From Lepidodermella squamata (lineage: Eukaryota > Gastrotricha): a stretch of 64,000 bases of DNA. A program made the position numbers and the translations under genes. The notes beneath the pieces were generated by a model. It did not search any database. It had not been told where the DNA came from and worked only from the letters and a program-made list of their open reading frames with translations. The stretch is taken from contig JBLDXI010000011.1 of the NCBI GenBank assembly GCA_047495785.1, positions 992,001 through 1,056,000 of the forward strand, read 5' to 3'. Positions 32,849-44,802 of this stretch are shown in pieces (within the stretch, counting starts at the first letter, position 1; every line of letters starts with the position of its first letter).

Positions 32849-33143
32849 TCACTCTGCAAAACCCGGACTTGTATGAATAACACGCTTCCCAATCTTAGCC
32901 CGAACCATCTTGGCAGGCCGAATAATTGTGCCATCTCGCGATTTCTGAGCTCGCTTGAGGAACTGCTTTCCACTGTTTCTCAGCTTGAACTCGCGGTCTC
33001 TATTACGGGACTAGAAATGCAATAATGACAAGAGATACAAATTGCTGGAAATTCAAGCTTACCTTTCTCACTCGTGGATCGACATGAGAGGGAAGCTTCG
33101 GTTTAGCCAATTCGCGTAAATGTCGTGGCAAAGACGGTGCCAT
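32849..33143 (-). CDS. small basic protein, two exons (5' end uncertain)
   Basis: Exons 33063-33143 and 32849-33010 join in phase 0 (donor GTAAGC, acceptor TTTCTAG) and give at least 80 residues. They begin MAPSLPRHLRELAKPKLPSH and end QKSRDGTIIRPAKMVRAKIG plus a short tail. The frame is open upstream of the ATG to an acceptor at about 33172, so a further 5' exon is possible. The strongly basic character suggests an RNA- or ribosome-binding role, but no family is recognised. It ends only 71 bp from the right end of the 3.2-kb transposon, outside it. Confidence 0.5.
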
Positions 33144-33510
33144 ATCGACGCCTGCATTTAATAAATTTCCTACAAAATACAACAACACAAATTTATATTT
33201 ATTGAACATTCGGCATTGAGATGTCGGTTATTGAGAAATACTTTCCATTAAGTTCCATGAGAATAATAACAAGAAAGCGATAAATCTGTTCTTGAGCTAA
33301 AACAGGTTGGCATCCATGATGATTGAAAGGATCTATCGTTATCAGAGATCAGTTGATCAGAAAGCCAATGATAAAAAAATTTATTATAAGAAACGAAAGG
33401 CAAGATTTTAAAGTGACTAAAACGCAAGCAAGACGACAGCCAAATTATTTTCAAAACAGGCAAGAGAAACGTGATTGGCGGTGAAGGTAGCTGCTAGCTG
33501 CGAGACTGGA
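33144..33510. other. short intergenic stretch
   Basis: AT-rich, no gene seen. It separates the small basic-protein gene from the end of the large membrane-protein gene on the same strand. Confidence 0.5.
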
Positions 33511-35591
33511 TTAAGCGCGCCTCTGTCTCGTCGATCTGATGGGAAAGTTGGCGAGGTCTTTGGCCAACTGATCGGTCTGAGCATACTTCCGAGGATTATT
33601 CTCCTTATCGGTAAGAGCATAGACCATCAGATCGTTCTCCTGATTTACCTCGACCGGTGTAGGAGCAGTAGCGACCTTGCCTGACAAGAAAGCTGGCCAT
33701 TTCAGCCATATTGGGCGGCGAAATAAAGCAGCCATGGCTTCCTCACGCTTGCAAGCCCAATATGCATACGCTAGAAGTACATAACGCACAATCAGCACAA
33801 TTAGATGAGCGTCAAGGCCAGCATCGCTGATCGCCTCAGAGGATTGCGTAATGTACCATTCTATCGCTGCCATGGGGAAGAAGCTAGACGTGAGCAGGCA
33901 ACGTTTGAAGGTAGCGGAAAAGAAAAACAGCGACCAATAAAACAACGTTTGGGTCTCAAAAAAATCCTCAGTGAAGACTGGAAACACTTGCGATAACGCG
34001 GATTTAACAGCCGCCGTTTCAAAAGAGCTCTCGAGGGCTTTTTGGGCCGATTGGTAAGACTGAAGTACGGACTTTTTGAAGAGCAAGTCGACAAAAAAGT
34101 GTTGAGTGTACTCGCTTACAATCTAAATGAGAATTATAAAGCAAATAAGTACAATTTATCCGTCAGAATTTAATACACACTAACCGGGGTCCAGGGCGAT
34201 TTCGTGTAGTTGAGGTAGCAGCAGACGGCGCTTGCATCGCTATAAGCTTCAAGGAGAGAGCTCAAAGCTTCATGATTTCCGCTAACCTTTGGCAGCAGCT
34301 TAGCTATAGTTGGTTTTAGTGGCAGTTTGTCATCGGCCTTGGCTTGGTAACAATTATACAGCATCGAGGCTAAATGGGTCCGGCTGTCTTCAGGCAAAGG
34401 CCATTTGCAGCCATCAGAGGCAGTGAAGGTCAGCCAAGCCTCGACACAAGCCTTGCCGGTGCCTTTGTATTTTTTAAGGCGATCCATCGACCGAGAACCA
34501 GGCTCTTTGTCGCGAAAAGTGCAGCCCTTGAGTTTATCATCGACCTCCTCCGACTTGACACCATCAAACACAGAGACGGATGACGGTTTCATTGATGGTA
34601 ACTCGGCTATTTCATCATTATCATTATCCCCCGAGGGCTCAAGTCTTCCTGCTCCCGGCTCCGCCTTCTCAAACTTAGCGAGAACAGCATTGACAGTGGA
34701 TAACACATCCTTGTTGTCTTTGTCATGCTTAAGAACAGCTGCCAGGGTTTCCAGCACATTGAGCGCGCTCTGAGTGTTTGTAGCAGCTGTGGTGGTCTTA
34801 GTCCTAGCTACAGAAGTTGACGATCTGGACGGGGATGGAGTGACGCTGGCTCCGACGACGATGGAAGACGGAATAGTCGTATCTGTTTTTACCAATGGTT
34901 CGGTAAACCAATTGGCGCGCTTGAACAGTTGCTTTGCATTTGGATGAAGAGCAAAGCAGCACAAATACTCGGACTCTCCGTACAACCAAGTGAATGTCGG
35001 AAATGAAACTTCGTCGACTTTCGCTGCGCAAGACTTTAGGGTATCCGCCTTAGGGCTGCAGGTCCCCTTGCTGTAGCAGTCGAACAAAGACAGTGCCCTG
35101 ACAACGCGGAGCGAAGTTTCACCTGAGCAACCACAGACGCCGGCGGTGCTTTCCATTAACTTCAACTGTTCAGTAAGGCAGGACCTGAGGTTAGCGTCCT
35201 TCAGCTGAGCAACCTTTTCGTAGAAGCGATGGCCATGCGAATACAGCAACTGCCAATCGGTCGCAATGGAAGTGGCAGGTGCTGCAGTTGACGCCAACTT
35301 GGTCGGTTTGGTTGCTGATGCCGTGGCGGACTTGCTGCTGGTTGCTTGCGTAGAAGTCGACGGGGATAACGTACTAACTGTCGTGTCAGCTGTAGCCGAC
35401 CCATCGTCTTCGTTATCAGCTTCATCACGTCCATCATCGCCGTCAGGTTGACCGTTTTCCTGTTCTTGCGGCTTTTGATCTCGCTTTAGGCGGATATGAC
35501 TGCGGAGCAAGATCGACTCAGGGACGGACTCTGAGGCGTCCTGTGCAATCAACCCAAAGATGAGCAGCACGGCAAGCGGAATAACTTGCAT
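33511..35591 (-). CDS. large secreted/membrane protein of unknown family
   Basis: Exons 34185-35591 and 33511-34122 join in phase 0 (donor GTTAGT, acceptor ATTTAG), about 672 residues. The open frame extends further upstream, but the ATG at 35591 gives a clear signal peptide (MQVIPLAVLLIFGLIAQDAS). A Gly/Asp- and Ser/Thr-rich linker follows (QPDGDDGRDEADNEDDG...). Then come two Cys-rich blocks, one with GVCGCSGETSL and ESEYLCCFAL, the other with KGCTFRDKEPG and AVCCYLNYTKSPWTP. The second exon adds two hydrophobic segments (TLFYWSLFFFSATF and LIVLIVRYVLLAYAYWA) and a basic C-terminus (RSTRQRRA). A type I-like receptor or cell-surface protein is possible. The regular Cys spacing suggests disulfide-bonded domains. 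Not recognised. Confidence 0.65.
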
Positions 35592-35875
35592 ATCAATAAA
35601 TTTAGCCGATAAATCTATAAAAGTGGAAAATAACGACACAAGTATCAATTGTTTTATGCCTGCAAGATATAATGTTGCTGGCCAGGCTTCTTAAGACTTG
35701 TAAAGTGAGGGAGCGAGATAGCAAGCATCTGCCGACTGCTTAGCTAGTAAATGATTGAGGGATACTTCTGATCCATCTACTGTAATGAAAGCATCCAGCA
35801 GTTGGCCATGATGTCAATGCGCTACTACGATAGTTTCCCATCGTCGGGGCAATGTTTGCTTGGCATCCCAACTTT
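35592..35875. other. upstream region of the membrane-protein gene
   Basis: No gene. It should hold the promoter of the minus-strand gene ending at 33511. No distinct element is seen. Confidence 0.4.
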
Positions 35876-36178
35876 CTAATAATAATAATAATTTCGTTTT
35901 CAAAGCGAACTTCAAGGACCAGAAGGGCATGCCACTTGCTCTAACGCTAGGTCTTAACGTAAGTGAGAGATATGAACATCGTAAGACTGAGTTTGACTGG
36001 TGCAGTCTAGCTGACACTCCCAGGTTCCCAATTTACTATTTTGTAACGCCATTGATTGGTAACACCACCGATGGAGACTCGATCCTGGTTCCATCACTAG
36101 GACTTGAACCCAGTCCCGAGCGATATCCCCTCAGATACACAGTTGCTCATCGACCCAACTAAGCCACCGTGCCTCTTA
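35876..36178 (-). repeat. tRNA-derived SINE
   Basis: On the minus strand the head reads TGGCTTAGTTGG (an RNA polymerase III A box) at about 36160-36171. About 60 bases downstream comes GGTTCAAGTCC (a B box). This is the spacing of a tRNA, but with no intact tRNA fold. The body continues about 200 bp to an ATT-repeat tail (AATAATAATAAT on the plus strand at 35876-35893). These are the standard parts of a tRNA-related SINE. Confidence 0.75.
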
Positions 36179-36539
36179 TTCTACCTACTCATCTCTGGCA
36201 CGAGTATTGAACTCCCAACTTGTAGGTATGGAATTGATTGTTATGGGAATTGGTTTCATTGTCATCGATTTCTGGCTAATTCAGCTGCAATTGCCAAGTG
36301 CCAAATGCTGCTATAAAACCAGACTGCAAAAACGATAACTGTAAAAATTTGCATGTTTGCATATTCTCGCCTCATCTGGGACGCCATCTTGGATTTTGCC
36401 TCTTTTTTGTTCCCTGTGAAGGTTAAAAGCCAGGATTTCATTTTATTTTTATTTTATCAAACATTTAAATATAAATTCACTCATTATTAATTATTTCTGT
36501 TTAAATTTGTTTTCGCGTGGTTTTCAGGCAGAAATTTGC

Positions 36540-36970
36540 GAGTGGGATTTTGACGCGCCGACGACGATGTGCTACCCTTTATCGAATTCGGTATGGTCCC
36601 GTACACGTTTGCGGCCTCAGAGAGTGTCCTCGAGAAGCTGAATGCGGTGCAACAACGATTCTGCTCAGCGACAGGGGCGAAACTTGTGCCACTGGGAAAA
36701 AGAAGATTCGTAGGAGTCATGACCTACCTATATAAAATGGTCGTGGCAGGTCGAGGGACCAAACAAGTCCGCTCAAAATTCAGGCGAATATTCAACAAGC
36801 GTGGTGTAACTCGAGCCGCAAAATCGAAGCATCAATATCAACTGATCCTGACAAAGCCGTCCACGCTTCGGTCCAACATCCAACCGATGGAAAGAATAAA
36901 CAAAATCATTCAAAAGTGGAATGAAATCCCGAAAGATTGTTTCCCGGCCACTGTCGACATTGAACATTGA
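36540..36970 (+). pseudogene. LINE C-terminal fragment
   Basis: An open stretch reading LPFIEFGMVPYTFAASES, then VLEKLNAVQQRFCSATGAKL, and later IIQKWNEIPKDCF. This matches the region behind the reverse transcriptase of jockey/CR1-group LINEs, where 'LP-x-IE(Y/F)', 'LE-x-VQ-x-x-F' and a final 'WN-x-(I/L)P' are conserved. The polymerase part is absent. Probably a dead 5'-truncated copy. Confidence 0.65.
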
Positions 36971-37054
36971 ACATTTTAAACTAATCTACTAATGATGAAT
37001 GACCTAGGGTTGTCGCTATGAACATCAGTGCGTGCCCGAAAGCTCATGTAAATA

Positions 37055-37690
37055 AAAAAAATGTTCACTATCGATTTTATCGATTTTCACGAGACATTCG
37101 AAGAAATCGCCGGTGATGATCAAGCTTTTTCTCTCGCCGTTGAGACTTCGCCCGAAACAGCTACCCAAACACAGAGTTTTGGGATCGTCTATCAACCCCG
37201 AGACTTATCTGGCACCTGGGGCATGGTGGTCCCGTACACATAGACGGCTCCTACAAAGCTGAATTGGTCCGGCTTCCCAGTGTTGGTTATGGTGCAAGCG
37301 ACAAACAAAACTAATGAAATGAAACAAATGAAATGTTTTATTTTTCGTCCTCCTCGGCTGTAAACGTCCGCGCCAAGGTACAAGCGACAAGGAACGTAAA
37401 TATCGCCCTGTTGCGGTAGCCGTTACTGGAGGAGAGAGGCGGGAGGATTACCGTTTTGTCTTGAAGAGTATTAAGGATGCTTATCTGCGAGTGTGCGGTA
37501 AGTGTGTGTCCTTAATCCGCCTTAATATCCTGAACTCCACTTCATCATAGGTGTAGAGCAACCTAAGCCGCCTGTTGTCGTGCGCGATGGTGCGCCGGCT
37601 TTAGCAGGTGCTATCTGCTATCGAGGACGTGTACGACGCGGACTTTCTGCAGCAAATGTGTTACGCACTTGTTTACTAAGTCACAAAAGC
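37055..37690 (+). pseudogene. Mutator-like (MULE) transposase remnant with small insertion
   Basis: Across frames it reads HIDGSYK, then KLNWSGFPVLVM, then RPVAVAVTGGERREDYRFV and PPVVVRDGAPALAGAICYR. The first Asp and the 'dg(s/t)YKL-x-W-x-GFPVLV' line are typical of the MULE DDE domain. Two frame changes occur within about 60 bp and an insertion splits the block at 37305. An intron-like GT-AG gap lies near 37497-37552. The copy is dead. Confidence 0.7.
37305..37380. mobile_element. 76-bp insertion with 10-bp target duplication
   Basis: CAAGCGACAA stands on both sides (37295-37304 and 37381-37390). Removing the insert and one copy restores the expected MULE reading 'ASDKERKYRPVAVAV' across the site. 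The length of the duplication fits target-primed insertion of a short retroelement piece. The insert has no recognisable body. Confidence 0.75.
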
Positions 37691-37699
37691 ACTTTGTTT

Positions 37700-38590
37700 A
37701 CTGATGGCGAGTTATATTAAGGATAACAATAGCATAAGCTATGTTGAGACGGGTATCTATTGTATTATTGAAAGGCTCTCTATTAGACAAAACACGCATT
37801 TGTGCTGTTTCTCAATTCTCTGAGTGGTTCTACATGTTTACTTGGAAATAATTCCTCTTTAATCTCAAAGTTGCAAGACAATAGCACGAACGGTATTTTC
37901 GAAATGAAAAACTTGCTTAAGTAAGGTCTCAAATAATTAATCAAGTTGCGTTGACAAGCAACGCCAATTAACTTCAATGGAGCAATATATTACTATTACT
38001 ATTGTAATTAGCTATTGAAGTATAGAGAATAGATGAGAACATCTATTATGAACCTTGTTCATGTCAGGTTCTCAAATTAAGATGAAAGCTGTGTTTTCAA
38101 CCGTTTCCAACCGGACAGACTAAATGGGAAAGACGAGATGTTACTGGGGTTCCACGCAATAAGACACAACGGCAAAAGGGGCCATGCCGAATGGACCTCA
38201 TTCCGACAGGCCATGGCAGGAGATGACATGCGGCTATAGGTGAAGGCAAGCAAGGTCAAGTCGCGTCAGCCCCACTAGTCTGATATGCATGAGACATGCC
38301 GCTTTTTGAAACGCGCAGCATAGGCCGGATTAACGCATAGAAGGCACGTGCCCAAAGGCCGTCAGTAAAAAGGGCCGCCTAAAAGTGGTGAATTGTTCGC
38401 TATTACTAAAAATTCCCGGAAGTTTTGCGGGCCTTTATTAGATCGTCATGCTTTGCAGTTGAGAGCCTTTCCAACTGATTTCAACTGTTATATTTCGACA
38501 ATTTATTTCATCGATACTACCCCTAATTCGGAGGATAAAACAACGCAAAATGATTACAACTTGTTGATAAGTGATGAAAATTCTTTATTA
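37700..38590. other. intergenic; nothing recognised
   Basis: AT-rich DNA with short ORFs only. No clear repeat ends, RNA gene or protein match. Confidence 0.5.
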
Positions 38591-38624
38591 GCTGACGGTG
38601 AGCGATCGGATGATGACGACAAGG

Positions 38625-39130
38625 TACCGTAAATATTCAGTCCAGACCTTTTCGCGATCGATCAGGTCGGCACCGTCAGACCCAGCAGGGAGCGAGCGCT
38701 TGCCCGTAGCAGACGCATCGGAGCCACCCGGCATGGTGACCATATCCCGGGGTTCCAGGACGACGGGGGGTTCAGCAGAGTGGAACTGGGGGGGGGGGGG
38801 GGGGCACCGCGGTGCGGCCACCTCTGCCACCACCCCGGACAGGGTGTGAGGACGTGGTCTTACGAGACGGAGCGGCAGGGCCGGGGGGCAGAAAAGGGGG
38901 GGGAGGCGACCGGAGGAGGCCATGAGAAACGACGCAGGGAGGGAAAGCACAGACACAAGAGAGGCGCGTTCTAGGTAGCACAACAGGATTGGCGAGGATA
39001 CTAACCTCAGAATGAAAAAAGCAACAAAAGCGCGTTCTAGTTGGCTACAACCGAACGAAAATTGATACGAACCTCAGAAAAGGCAAAATTCAATCGCAGT
39101 CGTAGGCCTTCTCCAGGTCAATAAAAACGT
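38625..39130 (-). pseudogene. RTE-like reverse transcriptase scraps around a G-rich segment
   Basis: On the minus strand 39085-39125 reads FIDLEKAYDC and 38630-38690 reads DLIDREKVWTEYL. In the RTE-like LINE at 52-61 kb the same two pieces are contiguous (FIDLEKAYDLVDREKVWTAL). Here about 390 bp of GC-rich DNA, including a run of 17 G at 38788-38804, lies between them. Tiny remnants of the same LINE family, split by an insertion. Confidence 0.5.
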
Positions 39131-39377
39131 CTTTTTGCAGGTTTTTTTACTTGGCCACCTTTTTTTAGCCTGGCCACCTCGCTGCACCCGTCTGCGTTGC
39201 TTCACTCTGATCTGTCTTTGTCCGACTCGTCGGGTGACGAGCACTGTCCCCCTGCTGATGCCTGTGATGTTGATGTTGATGCTTATGCTGGCGCTTGGGC
39301 CACGCTCACGCACGCCTCCTCCCACGCCCTTGTGGACACCTTGTCCTGGTCTGCTGACGACCTGTCTGCTTCAGGAG

Positions 39378-40966
39378 ATGGAGGTTGATAGCTCCGTCGT
39401 GCCCCCCGCCTCTGGCCCCTCTAGCCCATCTGCTGCCGACCCCTCGGACGGCTTCACGGTCGTCACTGGCCGCTCCCCCCGCTACCAGCGGTTGGTCATG
39501 TTGGACAATGTCGGCCCTGAATTCAACTCCCTGCTTCTTGTTGTGCGCGAGCTCCAGCGCGTCGCGCCTTCCGTCGCCTTTCTGCGGTCTTGGATCTGCC
39601 GTCGCGGCGGCTTCGGTATCCTGTGCCGCGATGAAGCCAGCACGACCGCCCTGCTCACCCGCGCCGGCTGGCCCCGTGACGCCTTTGGTGGTAATGTTCG
39701 AGTCCATCGCCCGTCCAGCATTGACTTTCAAGAGTTCAACCCCCTCATTCGTGAGGCCCTCGAAGCCCAGGCTCGTGGGGCGGAGGCGCAGCGTTCAGCG
39801 GTTCGCTCCCAGCGTGCGTGCGCGGACTCCCGCAAGGCGCTACTGTTCAACCTGTTCGAGGGTGTGACGCCCGCCGATGTCCTCGAGTGGGGCGGCCTCG
39901 TCGAAGAGGCCTGGGCTGTCGAGCCACGTCGCGGTGATGCTACTCTGATCGGCGTTTGTTGCAAGACCCGCGAGGGTGCCACGCGCCTCATTGCGCAGGG
40001 GCGCCCGTTCCTTGGACTCCTCGCTCTCGCGCGGCGCTGGCGCGCCCAGCCGCGTCCCAACATCTGCGCCCGTTGCTGCCGCATCGGCCAGGTGGCCGCC
40101 CGCTGTGCGCTCCCGGTTCCCTGTGGCACGTGTGGTGTGTTCGGTCATGTCACCAAGCGATGTCCCACTCCTGCCGCCAAGTGTTGCGTCCGCTGTAATG
40201 CTGGCCACTCCAGCTTCTTCCGTGGCTGCGAGGTCTATCGTGACGGTTGGCTGACGAAGCCGCTGCCCAGTCGTATCACTCCGGCGATGCCGCGGTCCGT
40301 CCTGGTGTCTGCGTCGGCGTCTGGCTCGTTGGCGCCCCCTGCTGGTGCCGCCTCCGCCTCTGCGCCCGCCCGTGGCCCATCGGTGCCCCCCGCTCATCCG
40401 ACTGGTCGGCAACCGCCGCCGCCGCCGCCCGCGTTTCTTGCCCTGCAGGCCTCCGTCTCGGCTCGAGGCGAAATGTTGCGTTCGCTCTGCGACGACGTTG
40501 CCCGCCTGGCTGATCGCCCGCCTGCCGCCGCTAGCGCCGCCCAGCCGCCGTCGCCGTCCGCCGGTCAGCAGGTGACGCCTGAGGTCCTCGCCCTGCAGTC
40601 CACCGTCTCGGCCCACGACACCATGTTGCGGTTTGTGCTTCCCTCGCCAAGCTGACCGAGAACGTGTCTGCCCTCTCCAGCTCCGTCGTTCGGTCGCAGG
40701 AGGAACTCTCCGCGAGATTCGGTTCGCAGATCGAACGGCTTGCCGCAGCCATCACCGGTGTGCGCTTTGGCGGCCTGCCTCAATTCGCGTCGAACCAGGC
40801 CCTTCCCTCGTATCCCGGCCTTCAGCCGGCCCAGTTCACTGATCCCGTCGCTCTGTTCGGCGGCCTGTTCGGCGCTGTGTCGGGCGCCCCTCCTCCTGGC
40901 TCTCCGATGGCCCTGCAGCCGCCGCTCCCGTCTGGCTCACCTCGTCCCGCCCATCATCATGTCTAG
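39378..40966 (+). pseudogene. jockey-like LINE ORF1 (Gag-like, CCHC knuckles)
   Basis: ATG at 39378 (MEVDSSVVPPAS). A central RRM-like/Gag region (RSWICRRGGFGILCRDEAS...) is followed by tandem zinc knuckles (CARCCRIGQVAARC, CGTCGVFGHVTKRC, CCVRCNAGHSSFFRGC). A Pro/Ala-rich tail with repeated LALQ(A/S)(S/T)VSA units ends it. The frame breaks at about 40632-40655; the adjoining frame carries the protein on to TAG 40964-40966. The stop overlaps the ORF2 start by 8 bp (40959-40966). ORF1 proteins of this type bind the LINE RNA. Base composition is much more GC-rich than the surroundings, as in the other parts of this LINE. Confidence 0.75.
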
Positions 40967-41131
40967 GTTCCTCTCGCTCCGCGTGTTGCAGTGGAACGCG
41001 GAGGGTATCCTCCGCGAGGAGTTCGAGCTGGCCTACCTCATCGAGAAGTATAAGCCTGATGTCATACTGTTGAACGAGTCTCACCTGCGCGAAGGCAATA
41101 CGTTCTCCGTCCCTGGTTTCTTTGTGCTCCG
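40959..41131 (+). pseudogene. jockey-like LINE ORF2, 5' piece (endonuclease start)
   Basis: ATG at 40959. MSRFLSLRVLQWNAEGILRE and YKPDVILLNESHLRE are the first conserved blocks of the apurinic-type endonuclease (N in QWN, E in NESHL). The coding sequence is cut at 41131 by the 9.2-kb transposon and resumes at 50335. Confidence 0.85.
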
Positions 41132-41150
41132 CCCAGTCGAACGCGGGTCA

Positions 41151-44100
41151 CATTTTGAAATGAAAAAGTTATATAAATGTCATATGTCGGCAACATGCCA
41201 AATTTTTTGACACGTTTTTTTCATGTAATTTTCATGTGACATTAAATTGCGGCATTTTCAGCTATATTTTAACAATATGATTTTCATACTCAGTTTTAAA
41301 CATGATTAGGAACTTGACGATTATATACGTTAGAAATATGATTATAATACACATTTGTAAGCTACCATTTACTGTTAACTTTTCGAGTTTCGAGGCCTTT
41401 ATTGATGCTGAGTGTAATTTTACTCTCGGAAATCTGCATTTTGAAAACGTAGCTAATCAATTTCCCCAATCATTTTATGGAATGAATTTTCGATAAATAG
41501 AAACAGGCTCGCAGTATTAAAGTCAGCGATGTGTACCCGGAAAATGTATAGTGAATTTTCCTACCTCGACCATCAAGGCTGCAGCTTTTGCCATATGAGC
41601 TGGCGCTTTTCCATCTCGACGTGCCAAGTTGGCGACCACTGGGTTTTAAGTTCAGCAACAAAGTCTCCTTACTCGGCGATGATAACTGAAAACATAGACA
41701 AAAGTCTCGATATTGGAAAACATCGCACGACAAAAAGAGTCGTCAATAGAAATTGCAATTATCCGCGGATGAGTAAAAAGTCGAATAAATTAGAAGTATT
41801 CACGATATTTATTTCTAAGTTAATTTTTAGCTAGCAGTACTTAACGTAATAATGCTCACGTGCCACAAGGAACATTTCAATCTCTTCGCAACGGACCGGA
41901 GAAAACGAATTAAAAGATACAGTATAAGCAATGAGCAATTTTCGTGATACTTTCAGATGGCGATGAGGCAATCATCATTATAACTGAAAACCGGGAGATT
42001 TTTTTCCGAATTTCTTGGATTTCCGAGAATCGAAAAGGTACACTTATATGTCACCACAGCACAATAAAATTTAATGAAATATAAGAAGGATTGTTAATTT
42101 AATCATTATTTGATTCATCGCTCTCTTCGTACCAAGCATCACCAAGCTGCCGCTTTCAATGTAACCGAGACTAGATTGGCTAGATTTGGCAGGCATGCCA
42201 GCTTTCTCGTCAGACTCGATGACAGCTTGATTCATCAGTACCATGAATGACACGGCTGCGTGCGTTTCAGCGGAACCGGCGTTTCTGGCTCCGGTGTGGC
42301 TGAGATCATGGCTATCGACGTTTTTCCGGCAGCTATTTTAATTGGAAAAATTAATTAACAAAACAGTTACAATCCAGAATTTGATGCGCTTTCCTCACCT
42401 TTTGATCTTGTTTTTGCGATGAAGCACGGAGTAAATCCATGGTCAGGTAAATAAAGTCTAGTGGCATTTATTCTGGAAAGAAATTTCGCGATAAAATGAT
42501 CGCAATTTTTTCGGAAAATTACCGTTCTTTGAAAAGCCGAATTCGGAGTGACTATCGAGAAGTAATCGGGAGCTATCGGTAGGCAGGATTTTCGTCGTCA
42601 TTCTAAAGTGATAAATAAGCAAGTTATCAACTTGGAATTGTAATTTCTCGAACAAGAATTACTTTTGCTGGAAAAAATTTAGACTGGTTTCGTTAACTTT
42701 GATTAATGTAAATTACTATCGGAAATTGTCATCTGCAACTATAGAAGAATACTCGTATCCTTTTCATGCGAGTGTCGAATTGTGATTCGCAATCGCAATT
42801 GTAATTTCTAAACTACTTTTATATTTACAACTTCGGGCCAACTAATTAGAATGCCAACTTGGAATGACATCTAGCGTTTTTTATACGCTTCATAGTTTTC
42901 TCCATTATATACATGGAGGAGAGCATAGCCGACAGGCAGCCGCGAACTTAGATCAATTGTTTTGAGGAGAAGCCGCTAGTCAACGGCAAGAGTACCACCT
43001 CGGCTGATTTGGCTGCTTTTTCAACGGATCACGTAGATTCAGCTTTAGATTCAGTCTAACGCAGTATAATCCCTGAACAAGTTCTCAAATTTCGAGGGAA
43101 GACGTTGCCTTTAAAATAGCGACGCTGAAACTGCAGCCAGAGCATTTCCTATGGAGAGATTTAGGAATGCATTCAAACTGAATTCACCCGGTGATATATC
43201 GAAAGGTAGAATTTCAAATCACCAAGCTCCGGTTAGTACTCTACAAGCTCCAGACCTTTTCCGCCCGGCCTATAATTAGGCTGCTAAAAGCTTTGGAGGT
43301 TATGAAAATTCCTATTACTGTAAGTAAAACCGTTTTTTCACTGATCATAATTAGACTGTATTCTTATTGAACACCCTGCCGCGAATAATCGTTTGGTCGC
43401 GAACGATGGACAACAGAATGAAGAAATCCCGAACGCTTTCTTTGCCGTAACAATTTCCGAAATAATCTGAAAAGTCAGACAGGCCGATTTCAGTCTTAGA
43501 TGTGAACGCTTTTCTTGACGAAATCATAGCTGAAGCCCAATTTAAATTCGCAACGTAACCGGTCGATTTAACACGGATTTAACGGATTTAAGACATACTC
43601 TTTCGCTATCATCGCCTCACCCCTCGATGTTGAAGAGTCAAGATAGAGCCGTTTACGATGCTTTGATTTACAGTGTGCAGAAGAAATGATTCGAACATTC
43701 GCCCAACATATCACTCAAAAGCGACTGAGATGGTTAATTTCACTGAGGAAGTTGGTATTGAAGGAGCTGCAAAGAGTACTAGTCATATTTTTCTCCACAT
43801 AATTTTCTTAGTTTCTCGTGGTTTTTATCACAAGAAGTGCGGTTTATCTCGATTGAGCTGTATTGAGCTCGATTTGCGCTATGAGTGCTCAGTTTTGCGA
43901 CTTTTAATCTGGTTTGTCGTTTCTAAACAGACTTATTCCAAAATCACAAATTCGCAATAATATTTGGAATAATAATGAAAAATAGCTGATATTAAAATAG
44001 CGAAATTGAAGCATGGACGATCCTTAAAACCACTGCGAGGGCGGAGATGTTCTCTCGACTCAAGTATAACACAATTTTTCCCGAAACTTCAACCAAACCT

Positions 44101-44626
44101 ACTGTCTGTTTCTGAATCTCAGATAGTCAACTTCTTAACTGAAACTTATCAAGGTGGATTCCACGTTCATTCGAATTTTGAGAATAATAGTGACATTTTC
44201 TTACTTCATAGCTTTTGGAGATCGCTCGATTCCGCTCAGATCCGCTCAATTTGTTGTCTGGTATTTTCAAGTCTACGGGTGAAAACAGTTAAAATAATTT
44301 CACCAAAGGCCATTGAATTATTCTCCTACCAGATCAAGTGCATGGAATTGTCAGGCGGAACGGCAGGTAATTCGAGGTATCAGCAGGTATTAGCCTGTGT
44401 AGTCATGCGTAGTTAAAACCTACATTACATCAGAAATACATTTTGCAATTGTAAAAACTCGGAGTAAAATTGTTCATAACTTCGACGTAGAAAAATATCA
44501 ATGCAGGAAATCTGTGAGAAGCCGACGACAATTTCATCTCAACCTGTATGAAAAACATATTTCAATTATTCAATCAATATCATAATAATATTCAATGATA
44601 TCAACATCAGTCTTTCATTTAATCAT
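41151..44626. other. left arm of the 9.2-kb element, largely non-coding
   Basis: AT-rich with no long convincing ORF. On the minus strand around 42060-42420 two short exon-like stretches (MDLLRASSQKQDQK, then SSQSSLGYIESGSLVMLGTK) are linked by plausible splice sites, but there is no family match. The remaining ORFs (for example at 43673-43960 and 44006-44416) lack splice support and protein-like composition. Confidence 0.45.
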
Positions 44627-44793
44627 TTTGGGCCCACTTTTGCTACTTTGGGCCCACTTTTACTACTTTGGGCCCACTTTTGCTACTTTGGGCCCACTTT
44701 TACTACTTTGGGCCCACGCAACTTTGGGCCCACTTTTGCTACTTTGGGCCCACTTTTGCTACTTTGGGCCCACGCAACTTTGGGCCCACTTTT
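44627..44793 (+). repeat. GGGCCC minisatellite (9 units of 20/16 bp)
   Basis: Nine GGGCCC cores in tandem. Most units are TTTGGGCCCACTTTTGCTAC (20 bp), alternating T(G/A)CTAC. Two shorter 16-bp units carry CACGCAAC. The unit length is not a multiple of three, so it is not coding. Confidence 0.9.
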
Positions 44794-44802
44794 TAAATTA
44801 TC

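Noticed and set aside
36060-36175. Functional tRNA gene
   Set aside because: A and B boxes are present, but the stems do not pair as a cloverleaf and the sequence runs on into a SINE body and tail.
38788-38804. Run of 17 G as a regulatory G-quadruplex
   Set aside because: A single homopolymer in repeat debris; it could equally be a sequencing or assembly effect.
39074-40783. Many minus-strand and alternate-frame ORFs across the jockey-like ORF1
   Set aside because: High GC removes stop codons in all frames; only one frame has zinc knuckles and continuity into the endonuclease ORF.
44006-44416. 136-residue ORF in the left arm of the 9.2-kb transposon
   Set aside because: No domain, no splice partner and an AT-rich composition like the surrounding non-coding DNA.
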